A stretch of 16,433 nt of DNA from positions 27,501 through 43,933 of the forward strand of contig VIGQ01002210.1 of NCBI GenBank assembly GCA_009663005.1, read 5' to 3'. The position numbers and the translations under genes were made by a program. This DNA comes from Actinidia chinensis. Its lineage: Eukaryota > Streptophyta > Magnoliopsida > Ericales > Actinidiaceae. The notes beneath the pieces are model-generated. The model had not been told where the DNA came from. It saw nothing but the letters and a program-made list of their open reading frames with translations, and made no database searches. This document shows, in pieces, positions 7,955 through 16,433 of the stretch. The first letter of the stretch is position 1; every line of letters begins with the position of its first letter.

Positions 7955-9650
7955 GGTTGACACGCCAGATAGAGATCTAGGTTTAACACAATAAGCAAAG
8001 CATAGGTTGGAACCATAAGCAGAGCATAATTTACACCATAAGTAGCACAATCGATTAATACCCGGAAGATCGGTAAGGTTCATGCCTAGATGAAAATTTA
8101 GGATCAACTTGAGGTAGGCGATACGGTAGTGATCGGAGATATGACTTATAAAAAGTATGAGATTCATCTATGGTTATGAGAAAAGAAAATGTCTAAGTTT
8201 TTGATTTGGTTTTGTTAGTTAGGCCCTGGCCACCAAGGAAGAGAAATCGTTTTTAGAGAAGAAGGGGCAAATAGCGGCCGAAGGACTGAAATAAATTTAT
8301 GAAAGGAAAAAACCCTAGGAGGAATGGTTCAAGTAGTTCAGGAATACTCAAAGTATATTGCAATTGGGTTTGTTGGGAATGGTGCTCTTAATTTTCTAGA
8401 GGAACGAGGAAAATTTGTATTAAGTGTTAATTTTTGGGTTGTCTTTGTCATAACTCGGGTACAATGCCTTTTGAATTTTAGATGTACGGATGTTCTTTCA
8501 ATTCAGTAGTTATATATCTTGAGGTTGGAAAATTCACATTTTCAATTTGGAGACTCGAAAGTTAAGATTATTTTTGAAGAGACAAACAGTATCATTGACT
8601 AATTTTGAGTGGAAATAGGATATAAAAAATTAAAAATGTAAAGGAGAGATGTAATCGATACTTTGGCTTTTTATGTGATTGATTAGGTTGGTAATTAAAT
8701 TTTAATTTGACAGGAGTAGTATAGGATTTCGTTATGTTGACCAAGGTTATATAAATGTTTCATCTTGAGAACACTTGATAAACTTCACTTGGGGAGTACG
8801 GATAGTTTAACTTTCTTAATAGGGATCAATCATTGAAAAATTGGGCCATCTATCCAATATTTTTAAACGATGAAAGGATAGATGATCATATCAGTTTAGT
8901 TCGAATCAATGACTCCTTACCTTAGGACTTTTTCTTTTGGACATTTTACGTATAGTTTTTAAGGTAATTAATCACGGTGGATCTCTATGGAATAACTCTA
9001 ATTTGGAGTTAAGAATAGAGGGAATTATAACCCTCAGTTTGGATGGGGTGTTGGACACGATTTACTTGAAAGTTTATATTACAGATGAAATTTAGTTTGG
9101 ACGTTTGGGAAGAACCTTCTTCACGGATAGGATATTATGACTTTTGAGGGTTGTATCTCGTGGTTGTATGATGTGGATAGATATCATTGTGGTGGACACT
9201 TGATAACTATTTTATCTAGAAAAATGAATATATCTATCATTTATGCTAAACGAATTTTTTTATTATAAAAAAAACTTGATGTGTCGTAGAAGCTTATGCC
9301 GCATGGAGGGAAAGGAATGGGACAGTGTTTTGTATATTATTAGAGAATCCTAGAAAAGGTGACTGTTCAAAAGTGGTTTTTGATGATTCCCTCAATAAAA
9401 ACAATTCCAATGCACCCCGAAAACAAAACAATAACTACTTGAGAGGGCATGAACGAAAAAATAACTCAATACCGAGGGAAATGGGGAAAATAGTAAGAAG
9501 AGGCAGGAGGAAACCCTAAGCATTGAGAAACAAAGTTCAAAACGAACAGGGAAGTTTTCGGATCTTTAAAGTGGGAATTCATCAACTCCACGAGAGAAAG
9601 GGGAGCCAAGCACCAAGGAAAAGAACAACACGGCCCACGTTAAAATACCA
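7955..9650 (+). other. Decayed gag-region interior, no recognisable protein
   Basis: By position this should hold the 5' untranslated region and most of gag. I find no conserved gag motif before the zinc-knuckle relic. Short frames such as 8324-8509 and 9325-9519 have no family signature I recognise. The latter is basic and Asn-rich (KNNSNAPRKQNNN, RRGRRKP), which would suit a decayed nucleocapsid linker just ahead of the knuckle, but this is only positional reasoning. The stretch at 7850-7960 is noticeably more GC-rich than its surroundings. Confidence 0.4.
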
Positions 9651-9653
9651 GCT

Positions 9654-10000
9654 TGCCAAAACTATCAAAAGAAGCATTGGGGGTGGGTGCGCATATGTGA
9701 AGAGGAAGCACAGCTTGGTTATAAGTGTGGGAAAGGAGGGAAGGACACCGAAATTATATCATTAAAATTGTTCCAAGTAAGAAATAGAATGCAAGGAGTA
9801 AGAGTAAGAATGTCCAAGCATTAATTTATTTTAGGACACAGCAAAAACCTCTAGACGCAAGGAAGGGAGGGTCAAACCGTGGCAGGCCCAAGGCCTCCGG
9901 ATTTATGCCGGGAGAGAGAACAACCCCAACTACAATTTCAGAAATACCAGGTAAACCCTTGGTCATAGTCAACTTGTACACGTCCTGTCGACAACAACAT
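9654..10000 (+). pseudogene. Gag zinc-knuckle and gag-protease junction relic
   Basis: In one frame from 9654 the translation reads C-Q-N-Y-Q-K-K-H-W-G, then CEEE, then GYKCGKGGKD. This follows the two-part pattern of plant Ty3/gypsy nucleocapsids, 'CxxCGKxHxGxCR...CYxCGKxGHxxRDC', which binds the element RNA. Several zinc ligands are lost: the second Cys is Tyr, the Tyr/Cys pair before KCG is incomplete, and the His of GH is Gly-Lys. About 150 bp later a frame reads AQGLRIYAGREN, similar to the 'GRVYAMTREEA' stretch that leads into the aspartic protease. The protease DTGA/DSGA motif is not found. It is non-functional. The knuckle pattern is moderately convincing and the protease lead-in is weak. 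Confidence 0.5.
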
Positions 10001-10020
10001 GTTTTTTACCACCATCTGTA

Positions 10021-10050
10021 AAAATAAAATAAAATAAATAAATAAATAAA
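10021..10050 (+). repeat. AAAT/AAAAT microsatellite
   Basis: The 30-base run is built from AAAAT then AAAT words. It lies about 330 bp upstream of the U6 copy. It could be an eroded poly(A) tail of a retroposed insertion, or a simple repeat. Confidence 0.8.
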
Positions 10051-10378
10051 ACTAATACTTATTAAGATAGACTATAAATCCATTCATTCCCACAAAAGAG
10101 TTTTCAGGGTTTATATATATATTCATAGTTGGAAGTAAGTTTCTCGATGTCCATCTGATGAATTACCTGATTCCTTAGTGGAATAGGGAGATAGAATTCC
10201 ACACTAATTAAAATTCGTATATTTAGACCATTTTCAGACTCCTTACAGTATGTTTCCGTTAAAATGAAAATGAGGAAAAGTTCAAACCCAGACTTAGTTA
10301 GAAGAAAAAGATTCATAGACTAGCATTTTACCATGAGGTACGAAACATGCGAGCATGAATACAAACGAATGTCAAAAG

Positions 10379-10479
10379 GTCCCTTCGGGAAACAATCGAT
10401 AAAATTGAACGATATAGAGAAGATTAGCATGGCCCCTGCGCAAGAAGACAAGCACAAATCAAGAAATGACCACCAAATT
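10379..10479 (+). pseudogene. U6: U6 spliceosomal snRNA pseudogene
   Basis: U6 is the catalytic RNA of the spliceosome. The 101-base segment follows it from end to end: GTCCCTTCGGG 5' stem-loop, CGATAAAATTG, AGAGAAGATTAGCATGGCCC, CTGCGCAAG, GCACAAATC.AGAAATG, and CCAAATT at the 3' end. Plant U6 is about 102 nt. The AGC triad is kept (10426-10428). Key parts are damaged: the ACAGAGA box that pairs with the 5' splice site is ATAGAGA (10414-10420). In the internal stem-loop GGATGAC has become AAGAC, losing the bulged U that holds a catalytic metal. No T-run terminator follows. Upstream I see neither the plant upstream sequence element (RTCCCACATCG) nor a TATA box near -30. It is a pseudogene embedded in a dead gypsy element. 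I find no poly(A) tail or clear target duplication. Confidence 0.92.
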
Positions 10480-10551
10480 AGTATTAAAGAAGTTGCCTCT
10501 GGCAACACAAATTTTAAACTCGGGTTAAGTTTAGACTCTACGCGTGACTAA

Positions 10552-11521
10552 CACTATCCCTTAGCTGTGTGACCAATCCTTAGAGTTAAAGTATTACATT
10601 AGTACGAGTGTATGCTAAAATCATATGTGGAATAAAGTATTATGAATATGCCAATACACGACATCCTATTAAAACGGCTTATTAGAGAAGTGAGTTAATA
10701 AACGAGTTTAGTACTCATTGTCATTAGTAATAGAGCGAGTGGTTCGAGGAGTTAGCAAAAGCGTTAGTGGAATAACTTGAGTACCAAATTGAAGTAATGA
10801 ATCAAATTTGAAAGAAAAACCAAACGGTTTTAATCACAGTAGCAGTGTTTCATTAAGTTTGCATCTACCATTTTCGGTATGTTGTCATTCGGCAAAACTC
10901 GGGGCAGGCCCCAATTTGTTTTGGTTATCATCAGTCGGGACCCATGTTGTGGGCACCACTATAAGGGCAGTAGAGGAAGTTGCAATAAAAAGGTAACCCC
11001 AAATCAGGTAAATAAGTAGTCACAAGTTAGGAGACCACCTACTGTTTCAATATAGTCGAGTGGAAAATCGTCAATTCAAAAAATGTGATTAAGATTTTGA
11101 TACGAGGGGACATCGTGGTAATCTATGATATCTATCGCTTGAGATTTTTTGAGATAGATTCGAAATAAGAAATCAGAGTGCCGACTCAAATCTTGTAAGG
11201 ATGTAAATTTGCCCACTCGATTAGTGATTGAGGTTATTATCTTAATAGACCAAATTTAATAAAGGGAATCCTGATCCGGATTTCTAGTCATATGAAGCCA
11301 ACCTTTGAAGGTTGGAGAAATCTATGAAAAAGATGAGTATAGAATTGTAGCCTAAAGCTTAATAAAGAATATATCAGTGGTCTGGAGCGACGAAGAAAGC
11401 GTGAGCGAACTACTAAAATCGTGGTTGAATTGAAGTTGAGATAGTCGACTTGAAACTGACGGATGGAGTTGAAACAATGTAATCTATGATGCAGATCAAG
11501 TTTGAGGACAAAACTTATTGT
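10552..11521 (+). other. Decayed pol-region interior of the gypsy element, no motif seen
   Basis: This is where the 3' part of pol should be. No RT, RNase H, integrase or chromodomain motif can be recognised in any frame, and frames are short. The last 60 bases before the polypurine tract (near 11480-11520) read as ATGCAGATCAAGTTTGAGGA and on, a context often seen between the pol stop and the polypurine tract of Tekay-like elements. Confidence 0.4.
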
Positions 11522-11535
11522 AAGGGGGGAGGAAA
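11522..11535 (+). promoter_or_regulatory. Gypsy polypurine tract
   Basis: AAGGGGGGAGGAAA is an uninterrupted purine run directly before the TGGTAACACCCC that opens the 3' LTR copy. It is the expected primer site for plus-strand DNA synthesis and sets the element's orientation as plus. Confidence 0.85.
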
Positions 11536-11928
11536 TGGTAACACCCCAAATATGCCAATTTCCGTTAATCATATAATTTAGGACTTTATGATAATTTAGA
11601 TGCAGTTATTAGAAGGTTAATAAGTCAAAGTGAGCTATTTAAAGATGGACATTTTCAAAACCTTAATACTTAAGTTTGTGCCCAGTTTTTCTTCTTAGCG
11701 TTGAGCAGGCGTTTTCAAATAGGTTAAGAGGATAACAAAAATCCGAGAAAAGAAAGGGGAACATGAAAGTAAAGTGGTTATCGGGCACATGGGATCATTT
11801 TTCCGTGGTGTCTTCATTCTATACCCCAACCGATGAATGTCATTTTATTTTCATAATGAAGGGACTTAATTAATTAATATGGATGTTCTATTTGATTTTA
11901 AAATCCAATGAGTCAAAGTAACCAATTG
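11536..11928 (+). mobile_element. Gypsy 3' LTR, truncated after about 390 bp
   Basis: It matches the first 390 bp of the 5238 LTR through GAGTCAAAGTAACCAATTG, where the left copy reads AAGTCAAAGTGACCAATGGG. The match stops exactly where TGTAACGACC begins at 11929. By eye, the two copies differ by many substitutions and single-base indels, indicating old age or poor sequence. The rest of this LTR is not found to the right within the window. Confidence 0.75.
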
Positions 11929-13057
11929 TGTAACGACCACCCCGACGCCCACGGGCTCCACGCGTCGCCAGGCGGCGAGTACACCATTTTTCTGCCCTTA
12001 AACTTCTTTTTTCTTTCCGTTGTAAAAACTTTTCTTTTCATGTGCGGAAGCGTAACGTGTATTTATATTTTTGATCCATTAAAAATTTAATATTAAATTC
12101 ATCCATTCAAAACAACGTGCCCCTATGGGTAGAGAAACGTACCTGTCTTAGCATTCATACATAAGTACATACATTACATATTCAAAGGCCTCAGGCACTC
12201 TAGGCTGGGCGAGCTACGTGATTCGTTGGTCTTATTACATCACATGGGCCGTATCTATCTATCATTGACACTTCAAAACTAACAACCCACTTGCTTGCTT
12301 TATTTCCTGAACATTATAGAAAACAATGTTTCTAAGCATGATTCCTTAGCGTGTAACTATAATCTCTAATATAGGTTTTGTCATACATATCAAAATCATG
12401 AAAATAACCATGGGGAGTGGTGTGTATAATTACATACATAACATATCATAATAGAAAATATTTATTTTTTTCGAAATAACTTGATCAAAATGTCATGCTT
12501 GAATATGTGCCGCCCTAGTCGGGTATCATCGTCATAAATGACCATCCTTGTATAGTCAACATAATTCTTGAAATATACATTATACATTAACCTCCCATCC
12601 TTCAGTCCAAGTTTGATAACGTGATTTTCCACCCCCTAAGTTGGGATATGCCGCCGATTTAAAAAAAAAAACCCTCCCGCAAGGTTTGAAACATGATGGT
12701 ACATAGGCAGTACATACAAACATCCTTTTCAAAGGTTCTATCTAAGTCATGGATTTGATTTGCATATTAACATAATTTCATACATATATCATAGCATATG
12801 AAACGAGAATTTCTCTACTTTAAGAGATTAAGGTCGCTTACACTACCTAGAAGTAGGGTACTTATTTGTTTGCATTTGTGTTGCCGCTACCCCGTTCGTC
12901 GTTTTACTTAGGTTAGTTGGATTGATTCCTAATAGGTTTCATTTATTGAGATGATTAGTATTAAAATATTTACTTAGTGCTTATAATGTACTTAATTTAT
13001 TTATTAAGTATTAGGCTAACCATGGATGTTTGTTGTTCAAAGATGGGTTTATGTGAA

Positions 13058-13240
13058 GCTTTAATCGGTTGAGAAAATTGCAAAAACAACCGGTTGAGAA
13101 GAAAGTTCACCTGTTGGGCATGATTAGTACTTAAATAAAATAGTTCAACCGGTTGGAGAAACAAGTTCAATCGGTTGGGTCATGATCATAGCTTAAAAAA
13201 AGATAGTTCAACGTTGAGAAAAAAAGTTCAACCTGTTGAA
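13058..13240. repeat. Tandem array of paired AACCGGTT palindromes
   Basis: Seven cores, perfect or 1-2 changes from AACCGGTT within TCAACCGGTTGA, start at about 13063, 13088, 13108, 13147, 13169, 13209 and 13230. From 13088 they fall into three pairs with internal spacing of 20-22 bp and a unit of about 60 bp. The units also share AGTTCAACC...GAGAA.AAAGTTCA and a TGATTAGTACTTAAA tail. The array lies inside the minus-oriented LTR. Confidence 0.8.
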
Positions 13241-13624
13241 CTGAAAAAATCAAGACTCAATTTTTCTTCCCAAATTTCGAACCCTATTTTGGGCCATCAC
13301 TATTAGAATTTGGAATGCTATTAAAGCAACTTATTTGTATTTGAATATATACCCATCACACTTTGAATTTGACTCAAAATGTGTTCATATGAAAAAGTTT
13401 GGCAAAATACTAACAAGAGTTTTTTTAAATAAACTAGCATAACCATGATTTGATTCTTGATCAAACAACTGGTGTCCTTTTGTCGTATTTTCATATGGTT
13501 GCTAACCTTAACTGGATAGAGCATCACACTCCATCCTAGGTATTTTAGATACTTTTTAATCGAAAAATATGTAACAAAATAAAGAGATTCGAAGCGGTTT
13601 ACCTTGTGAATGGTCATTGGTAAA

Positions 13625-13815
13625 TTTTCTTAACTTTTTTCTTTCTCTTTCTTCTTCTTCTTCGTTCTCCTTCTAATCTTCTTTTCCCCTCCCATTATCC
13701 TACTTTCCTCCTCCCCCCCCCTCTGATGAATACTCTCCGTCTATTTGGCTCTTCCTAGGGTTAATCCTTCTGTCTCCCTCCGTTTCTTCTTCGTCTCTCT
13801 CTCTTTTCCTGGCGT
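13625..13815 (-). other. Long pyrimidine tract (purine-rich on minus strand)
   Basis: The plus strand is almost all C and T, with CTT and CTC repeats and nine C in a row within CTCCCCCCCCCTCTG near 13713-13721. On the minus strand this is a GA-rich stretch like the one in the plus-strand gypsy LTR at 5862-5910, where it may form part of the transcribed leader. It also resembles a plant 5' untranslated region, but no coding frame follows on either side. Confidence 0.5.
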
Positions 13816-15300
13816 TTGGCAAGTCCCCAGCACTTGTGTCTGGAACAAGCATGGGGTGAGGGGAGTGGTTTGAGTGGTTTGAGGGGTTTATGGATTTTGA
13901 CTTTTTTGGGTATGGTTGAATTTGATCAAATATGACGCATGGGTTCAGGTAATCACCTACTATTTAGTCCCTATTAATTCACATATGTATTCAATACATA
14001 CTTAACCTGTGTTCATTTTTCTGTTACGCTTTAACAGAAATTTCTAGTTTCGGTAAAATTTTCGAGAATCATAAGTAATATCTAGAAACATAACATACAT
14101 TATTCACATAATACTATATTTTAACCCACTTCTGTATATCGTGTCTATCATACTAGTATTTCCGTCCCACGTGCACTACGTAAACAAAATTATTATTTTT
14201 GATGATTTTCATCGCAGAAGAATAAATAAAAATAAAAATAACATAAATGTTAAAAAAAAATACTCTCATTTACTTCTCAGCTACTAATCTAAACTAATTT
14301 AATCTAATCTAAAACTAACCTAAGAGAGATGGTTTTCCCCCCCTTACCACCCCCACCCCTCGATGTGACCTTTTTTTTTTGACTTTCATTCAACTTTTAT
14401 CATCAATTCCCCCTTCCTCAAACTAATGTTTTTGCCATTACAGATCATTTTATTCTTTTTTTATACCTCTTTTTCTTTTTTTAATACCCCCGTGATTTCG
14501 TTTTTTTTTTACTTCACTTTCGAATTTTTATATAAAACAAAATAATGATAAAATTTTAGTAGTATACCCTTTATTTTTTTTAGGACCCATTGATTCTTTA
14601 TTTTTTAACTGTTACTTTCACTTCTAATTTTTATATACAATAATTATGATAAAATTTTATAATTTGTTTTTACTCCCACCATATGTTTTTATAAAAGAAA
14701 AAAACTATGGATCACAATTTTTTTAATATTTTTTTTAAAATTTCGATGGTTGATAAGTTATATGTTATTGTTATTTGCAACTAATCCTTAAAATTAATAA
14801 TGTATTTTTTAAAAAAATTGATTTAACCTAAAATACATAAGAAAAAATAATCACTTTTTAACCTATCACTATAGTAATAAATTTATATTACATAAGAATA
14901 TAACTTCTATCAATATCTCCTCCTCCCCAAAAAGTATATATATTTTTTATAATTTTTTTATATAAAAATTCAGAATGTAAAAGTAAAAAAGAAGAATCAA
15001 CTCAAATTAACAAATAACATATAATATCAAATCAACCCCCAACCGAAATTTAAAAAAAATATTACAATCTGATTCATATTTTTTTCTTTAATAAAAAACA
15101 TAAGGTTCGTCAAAGTGCGGAAGTGACGTCAAAAAGCAAATCCAATAGAATCAATGGGTATTCAAGAAAAAGAAATAAGGGTTATAAAATTTACTAAAAA
15201 AATTATATATAAATTCGAAGTAAAAGTAAAAAAAAAAAAAAGAAGAATAAAGAGGGTATTAAAAAAATATAAAATATTTGGAATGTGAAAGTGATGGGAG

Positions 15301-15446
15301 GAGAGAGAGTGAAAAGTGATATTTTTGGGCGAAAAAAATAATTTGAGTTGGAAATTTGAGCGTTGGATCAACTTAAATGGATTTCATCAGCCGGTGATAG
15401 CGAGAGATAGATTTTGGATTCAAACGTAGTTGTGATTATAATATTA
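15301..15446 (+). repeat. Direct repeat, copy A
   Basis: It has a GA-rich start (GAGAGAGAGTGAAAAGTGAT), then ATATTTTTGGGCG, AAAAAATAATTT, CGTTGGAT.AACT, TTTCATCA.CCG and TGTGATTATAATAT. All are found in the same order at 16019-16171, about 718 bp away. GC content is higher than in the surrounding DNA, and the CGTTGGATCAAC phrase is conserved. Confidence 0.75.
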
Positions 15447-16018
15447 AGATAACGTTAGAATATTTAAAAATATGTGTGGTTTTTATATTATAGATTTTTT
15501 TGTCCTTGATTAATAACGTTATTTAATATTTATTTTTACTACTCCAAATATTTTTACTATAATTATTGGATAATTAATGTCACTAAATATAAAAAGTACA
15601 ATTAAAGAAAATGACTCTCTTCCCTTTTCTATTTGAAGTAATTTTTTTGTCTACTTTATTTTTTTAAATTTTAGCTCTTTAAGGAATTTTTTTAACTAAT
15701 AATTAATATTTTATACCTTTTTTTTTTTTTTTTACTTTCATCTTCATAAAAAAATTCAAAATATAAAAATTATTTTAATTTAAGATAAATTTTTACTAAA
15801 ATAATAATAATTTATTTTATTTTTAAATACAATATTTTTTATATTTTTTTAGGCTCTTATCGTAAAAATAACTTAAAAACAGTATAAACATTTGACTCAA
15901 CTACTAAATAAAATTTATTACAAAAAAATTAAAAATGAGAAGAAACAATGTGTGTAGGTCCCACTAGAAAAAGAGAGAGTTAGATGGAGAGAGAAAGTGA
16001 GAGTGATAGAGGAGATAG

Positions 16019-16171
16019 AGAGAGGAGAGTGAGAGTGATATTTTTGGGCGTGAAAAAAATAATTTCACAGTGAAATCTCAGTCGTTGGATTAACTCAATA
16101 ACTTTCATCAACCGTAGATATGCGAGGATCGATTTAAAAATTTCTCAATGTAATTGTAATTTATAATATAT
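16019..16171 (+). repeat. Direct repeat, copy B
   Basis: This is the partner of 15301-15446 with the same order of words: GAGAGGAGAGTGAGAGTGAT, ATATTTTTGGGCGTG, GTCGTTGGATTAACT, TTTCATCAACCG and TGTAATTTATAATAT. It is preceded by TGTGTGTAGGTCCCACTAGA (15949-15968) and a 60-bp GA-rich tract. The two copies may be the ends of one element in direct orientation, or two independent insertions of the same repeat. Confidence 0.75.
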
Positions 16172-16311
16172 ATATGCTGTGTGTATTATCTATATATATA
16201 TTTTTTTCTAGAGAAATTTAAATATCATAAACGTTTTGGGGAATTTTACACTATTCCTTATGGGCAATGTGGGGCTTTATGTCCGTGATTTATGGTTATG
16301 TCCTTGGGCAT

Positions 16312-16433
16312 AGGCTGGGTTACTTGAGGCATGGGGCACTCAAAATCATAATAGATGGCTTATGTGTGGTCCCTATTGATCCACATGGGTCATTCATATA
16401 TGCTTAATAACGTTCTATTTTTTTCTTGTTATA
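16312..16433. repeat. Segment resembling 13961-14026
   Basis: GTCCCTATTGATCCACATGG, then TCATTCATATATGCTTAA, GTTC.ATTTTT and TTGTTA, match the order GTCCCTATTAATTCACATA, TATTCAATACATACTTAA, GTTCATTTTT and CTGTTA at 13968-14026. It runs off the window. It could be a second copy of the minus-oriented LTR's far end, or a shared repeat. Confidence 0.45.

Larger units (their letters stand above)
5238..11928 (+). mobile_element. Decayed Ty3/gypsy element (Tekay/Del-like) nested in the copia LTR
   Basis: Two diverged copies of the same sequence lie in direct orientation: 5238-5628 and about 11536-11928. Both open with TG(G)TAACACCCC and share GTTAATCATATAATTTA, AGTCAAAGTGAG, TTTTTCTTCTTAGCGTT, GGGATCATTTT and GAATGTCATTT in the same order. 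The right copy is preceded by a polypurine tract, as expected for a 3' LTR. Between them is a gag zinc-knuckle relic in plus orientation. Together these define a plus-strand LTR retrotransposon. No reverse transcriptase or integrase motif could be recognised, so the pol region is either deleted or ruined. The lineage is inferred from LTR style and gag pattern. The element sits in the copia LTR, and its 3' LTR is itself cut by the next element. Confidence 0.75.
11929..14100 (-). mobile_element. LTR of a second gypsy element, opposite orientation (right end approximate)
   Basis: At 11929 the plus strand reads TGTAACGACCACCCCGACGC, the reverse complement of a typical gypsy LTR 3' end (...GGTCGTTACA). 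Read on the minus strand, the terminal 150 bp has TTACGCTTCCGCAC, then AAGTTTTTACAACGG and AAGTTTAAGGGCAG, phrasing usual near the end of Tekay-like LTRs. Further in, the minus strand has a GGTAG...AAGCGACC phrase and a purine tract (13630-13810), in the same order as the GA tract and AAGCGAGG phrase of the plus-strand LTR at 5238. So I read this as an LTR oriented minus. Its start is not resolved, and I set the right edge near 14100 because the composition becomes very AT-rich there. No gag or pol of this element is seen. Confidence 0.55.
14100..16312. repeat. Very AT-rich segment with short repeats in both orientations
   Basis: No gene is seen. A phrase like TTTACTT.ACTT(C).AATTTTTATATA appears in forward form near 14500-14555, 14612-14665 and 15718-15772. 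It appears in reverse form (TATA.AAATTC.(G)AAGTAAAAGTAAAA) near 14955-14995, 15195-15235 and 15268-15295. The blocks around 14460-14560 and 15180-15262 also share flanking words in inverted order (ACCTCTTT.TTCTTTTTTT against AAAAAAAAGAAGAATAAAGAGGGT). This is compatible with nested MITE-like or foldback sequences. Alignment would be needed to give true ends. Confidence 0.45.

Noticed and set aside
7847..8167. Minus-strand frame of 106 codons with a fairly GC-rich end
   Set aside because: It shows no recognised family and lies across the likely LTR end and primer-site region of a plus-strand element; possibly captured DNA, but nothing supports a gene.
8324..8509. Possible LINE ORF1-like (DUF4283) similarity in the gypsy interior
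   Set aside because: Only a few residues agree and no flanking motif follows; not above chance by eye.
10320..10551. Open frames on both strands around the U6 copy
   Set aside because: They overlap the U6 pseudogene, which explains the sequence conservation; no protein signature.
13321..13617. Minus-strand frame of 98 codons
   Set aside because: It lies inside the minus-oriented LTR; no recognisable motif, so a chance frame is more likely.

Overview
This window looks like repeat-rich nuclear DNA from a flowering plant, probably a eudicot. It is AT-rich, contains relics of both major LTR-retrotransposon superfamilies (Ty3/gypsy and Ty1/copia), and carries a recognisable but damaged U6 snRNA copy. 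I cannot name the species. I find no intact protein-coding gene: no frame is open for more than about 140 codons, and the longest open frame is antisense to a C-rich low-complexity block. Everything I can assign is part of a mobile element or is unassigned AT-rich DNA.

Layout from left to right. (1) 1-560: a minus-strand Ty3/gypsy fragment, made of the decayed integrase C-terminus and the tandem repeats that follow it. (2) 568-5237: a plus-strand Ty1/copia element that looks SIRE/Maximus-like. It has the RNase H end of the polyprotein, a 71-bp-period array of GTGTCGACAC palindromes, a decayed extra (envelope-like or 'plant transposon protein') ORF interrupted by an odd C-rich block, a spacer, a polypurine tract, and a long LTR that carries a second palindrome array. 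(3) 5238-11928: a plus-strand Ty3/gypsy element with Tekay/Del-like character inserted in that copia LTR. It has a long 5' LTR, a badly decayed interior with a gag zinc-knuckle relic and an embedded U6 pseudogene, a polypurine tract, and the first ~390 bp of its 3' LTR. (4) 11929 to about 14.1 kb: the LTR of another gypsy element in the opposite orientation, cutting off the previous 3' LTR. It contains a third palindrome array built on AACCGGTT. (5) About 14.1-16.3 kb: very AT-rich DNA with many short diverged repeats in both orientations and one clear direct repeat of about 150 bp. (6) 16.3-16.43 kb: a segment that resembles 13.96-14.03 kb.

The elements form a nest: copia LTR, then gypsy, then opposite-strand gypsy, followed by AT-rich DNA of unknown nature. 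None looks autonomous. The most notable structural signal is that palindrome pairs set about two DNA turns apart (20-22 bp) and repeated in units of about 60-72 bp occur in two unrelated element types with different palindrome sequences. Widespread frameshifts and long C/T/A homopolymers could reflect age, sequencing error, or both.
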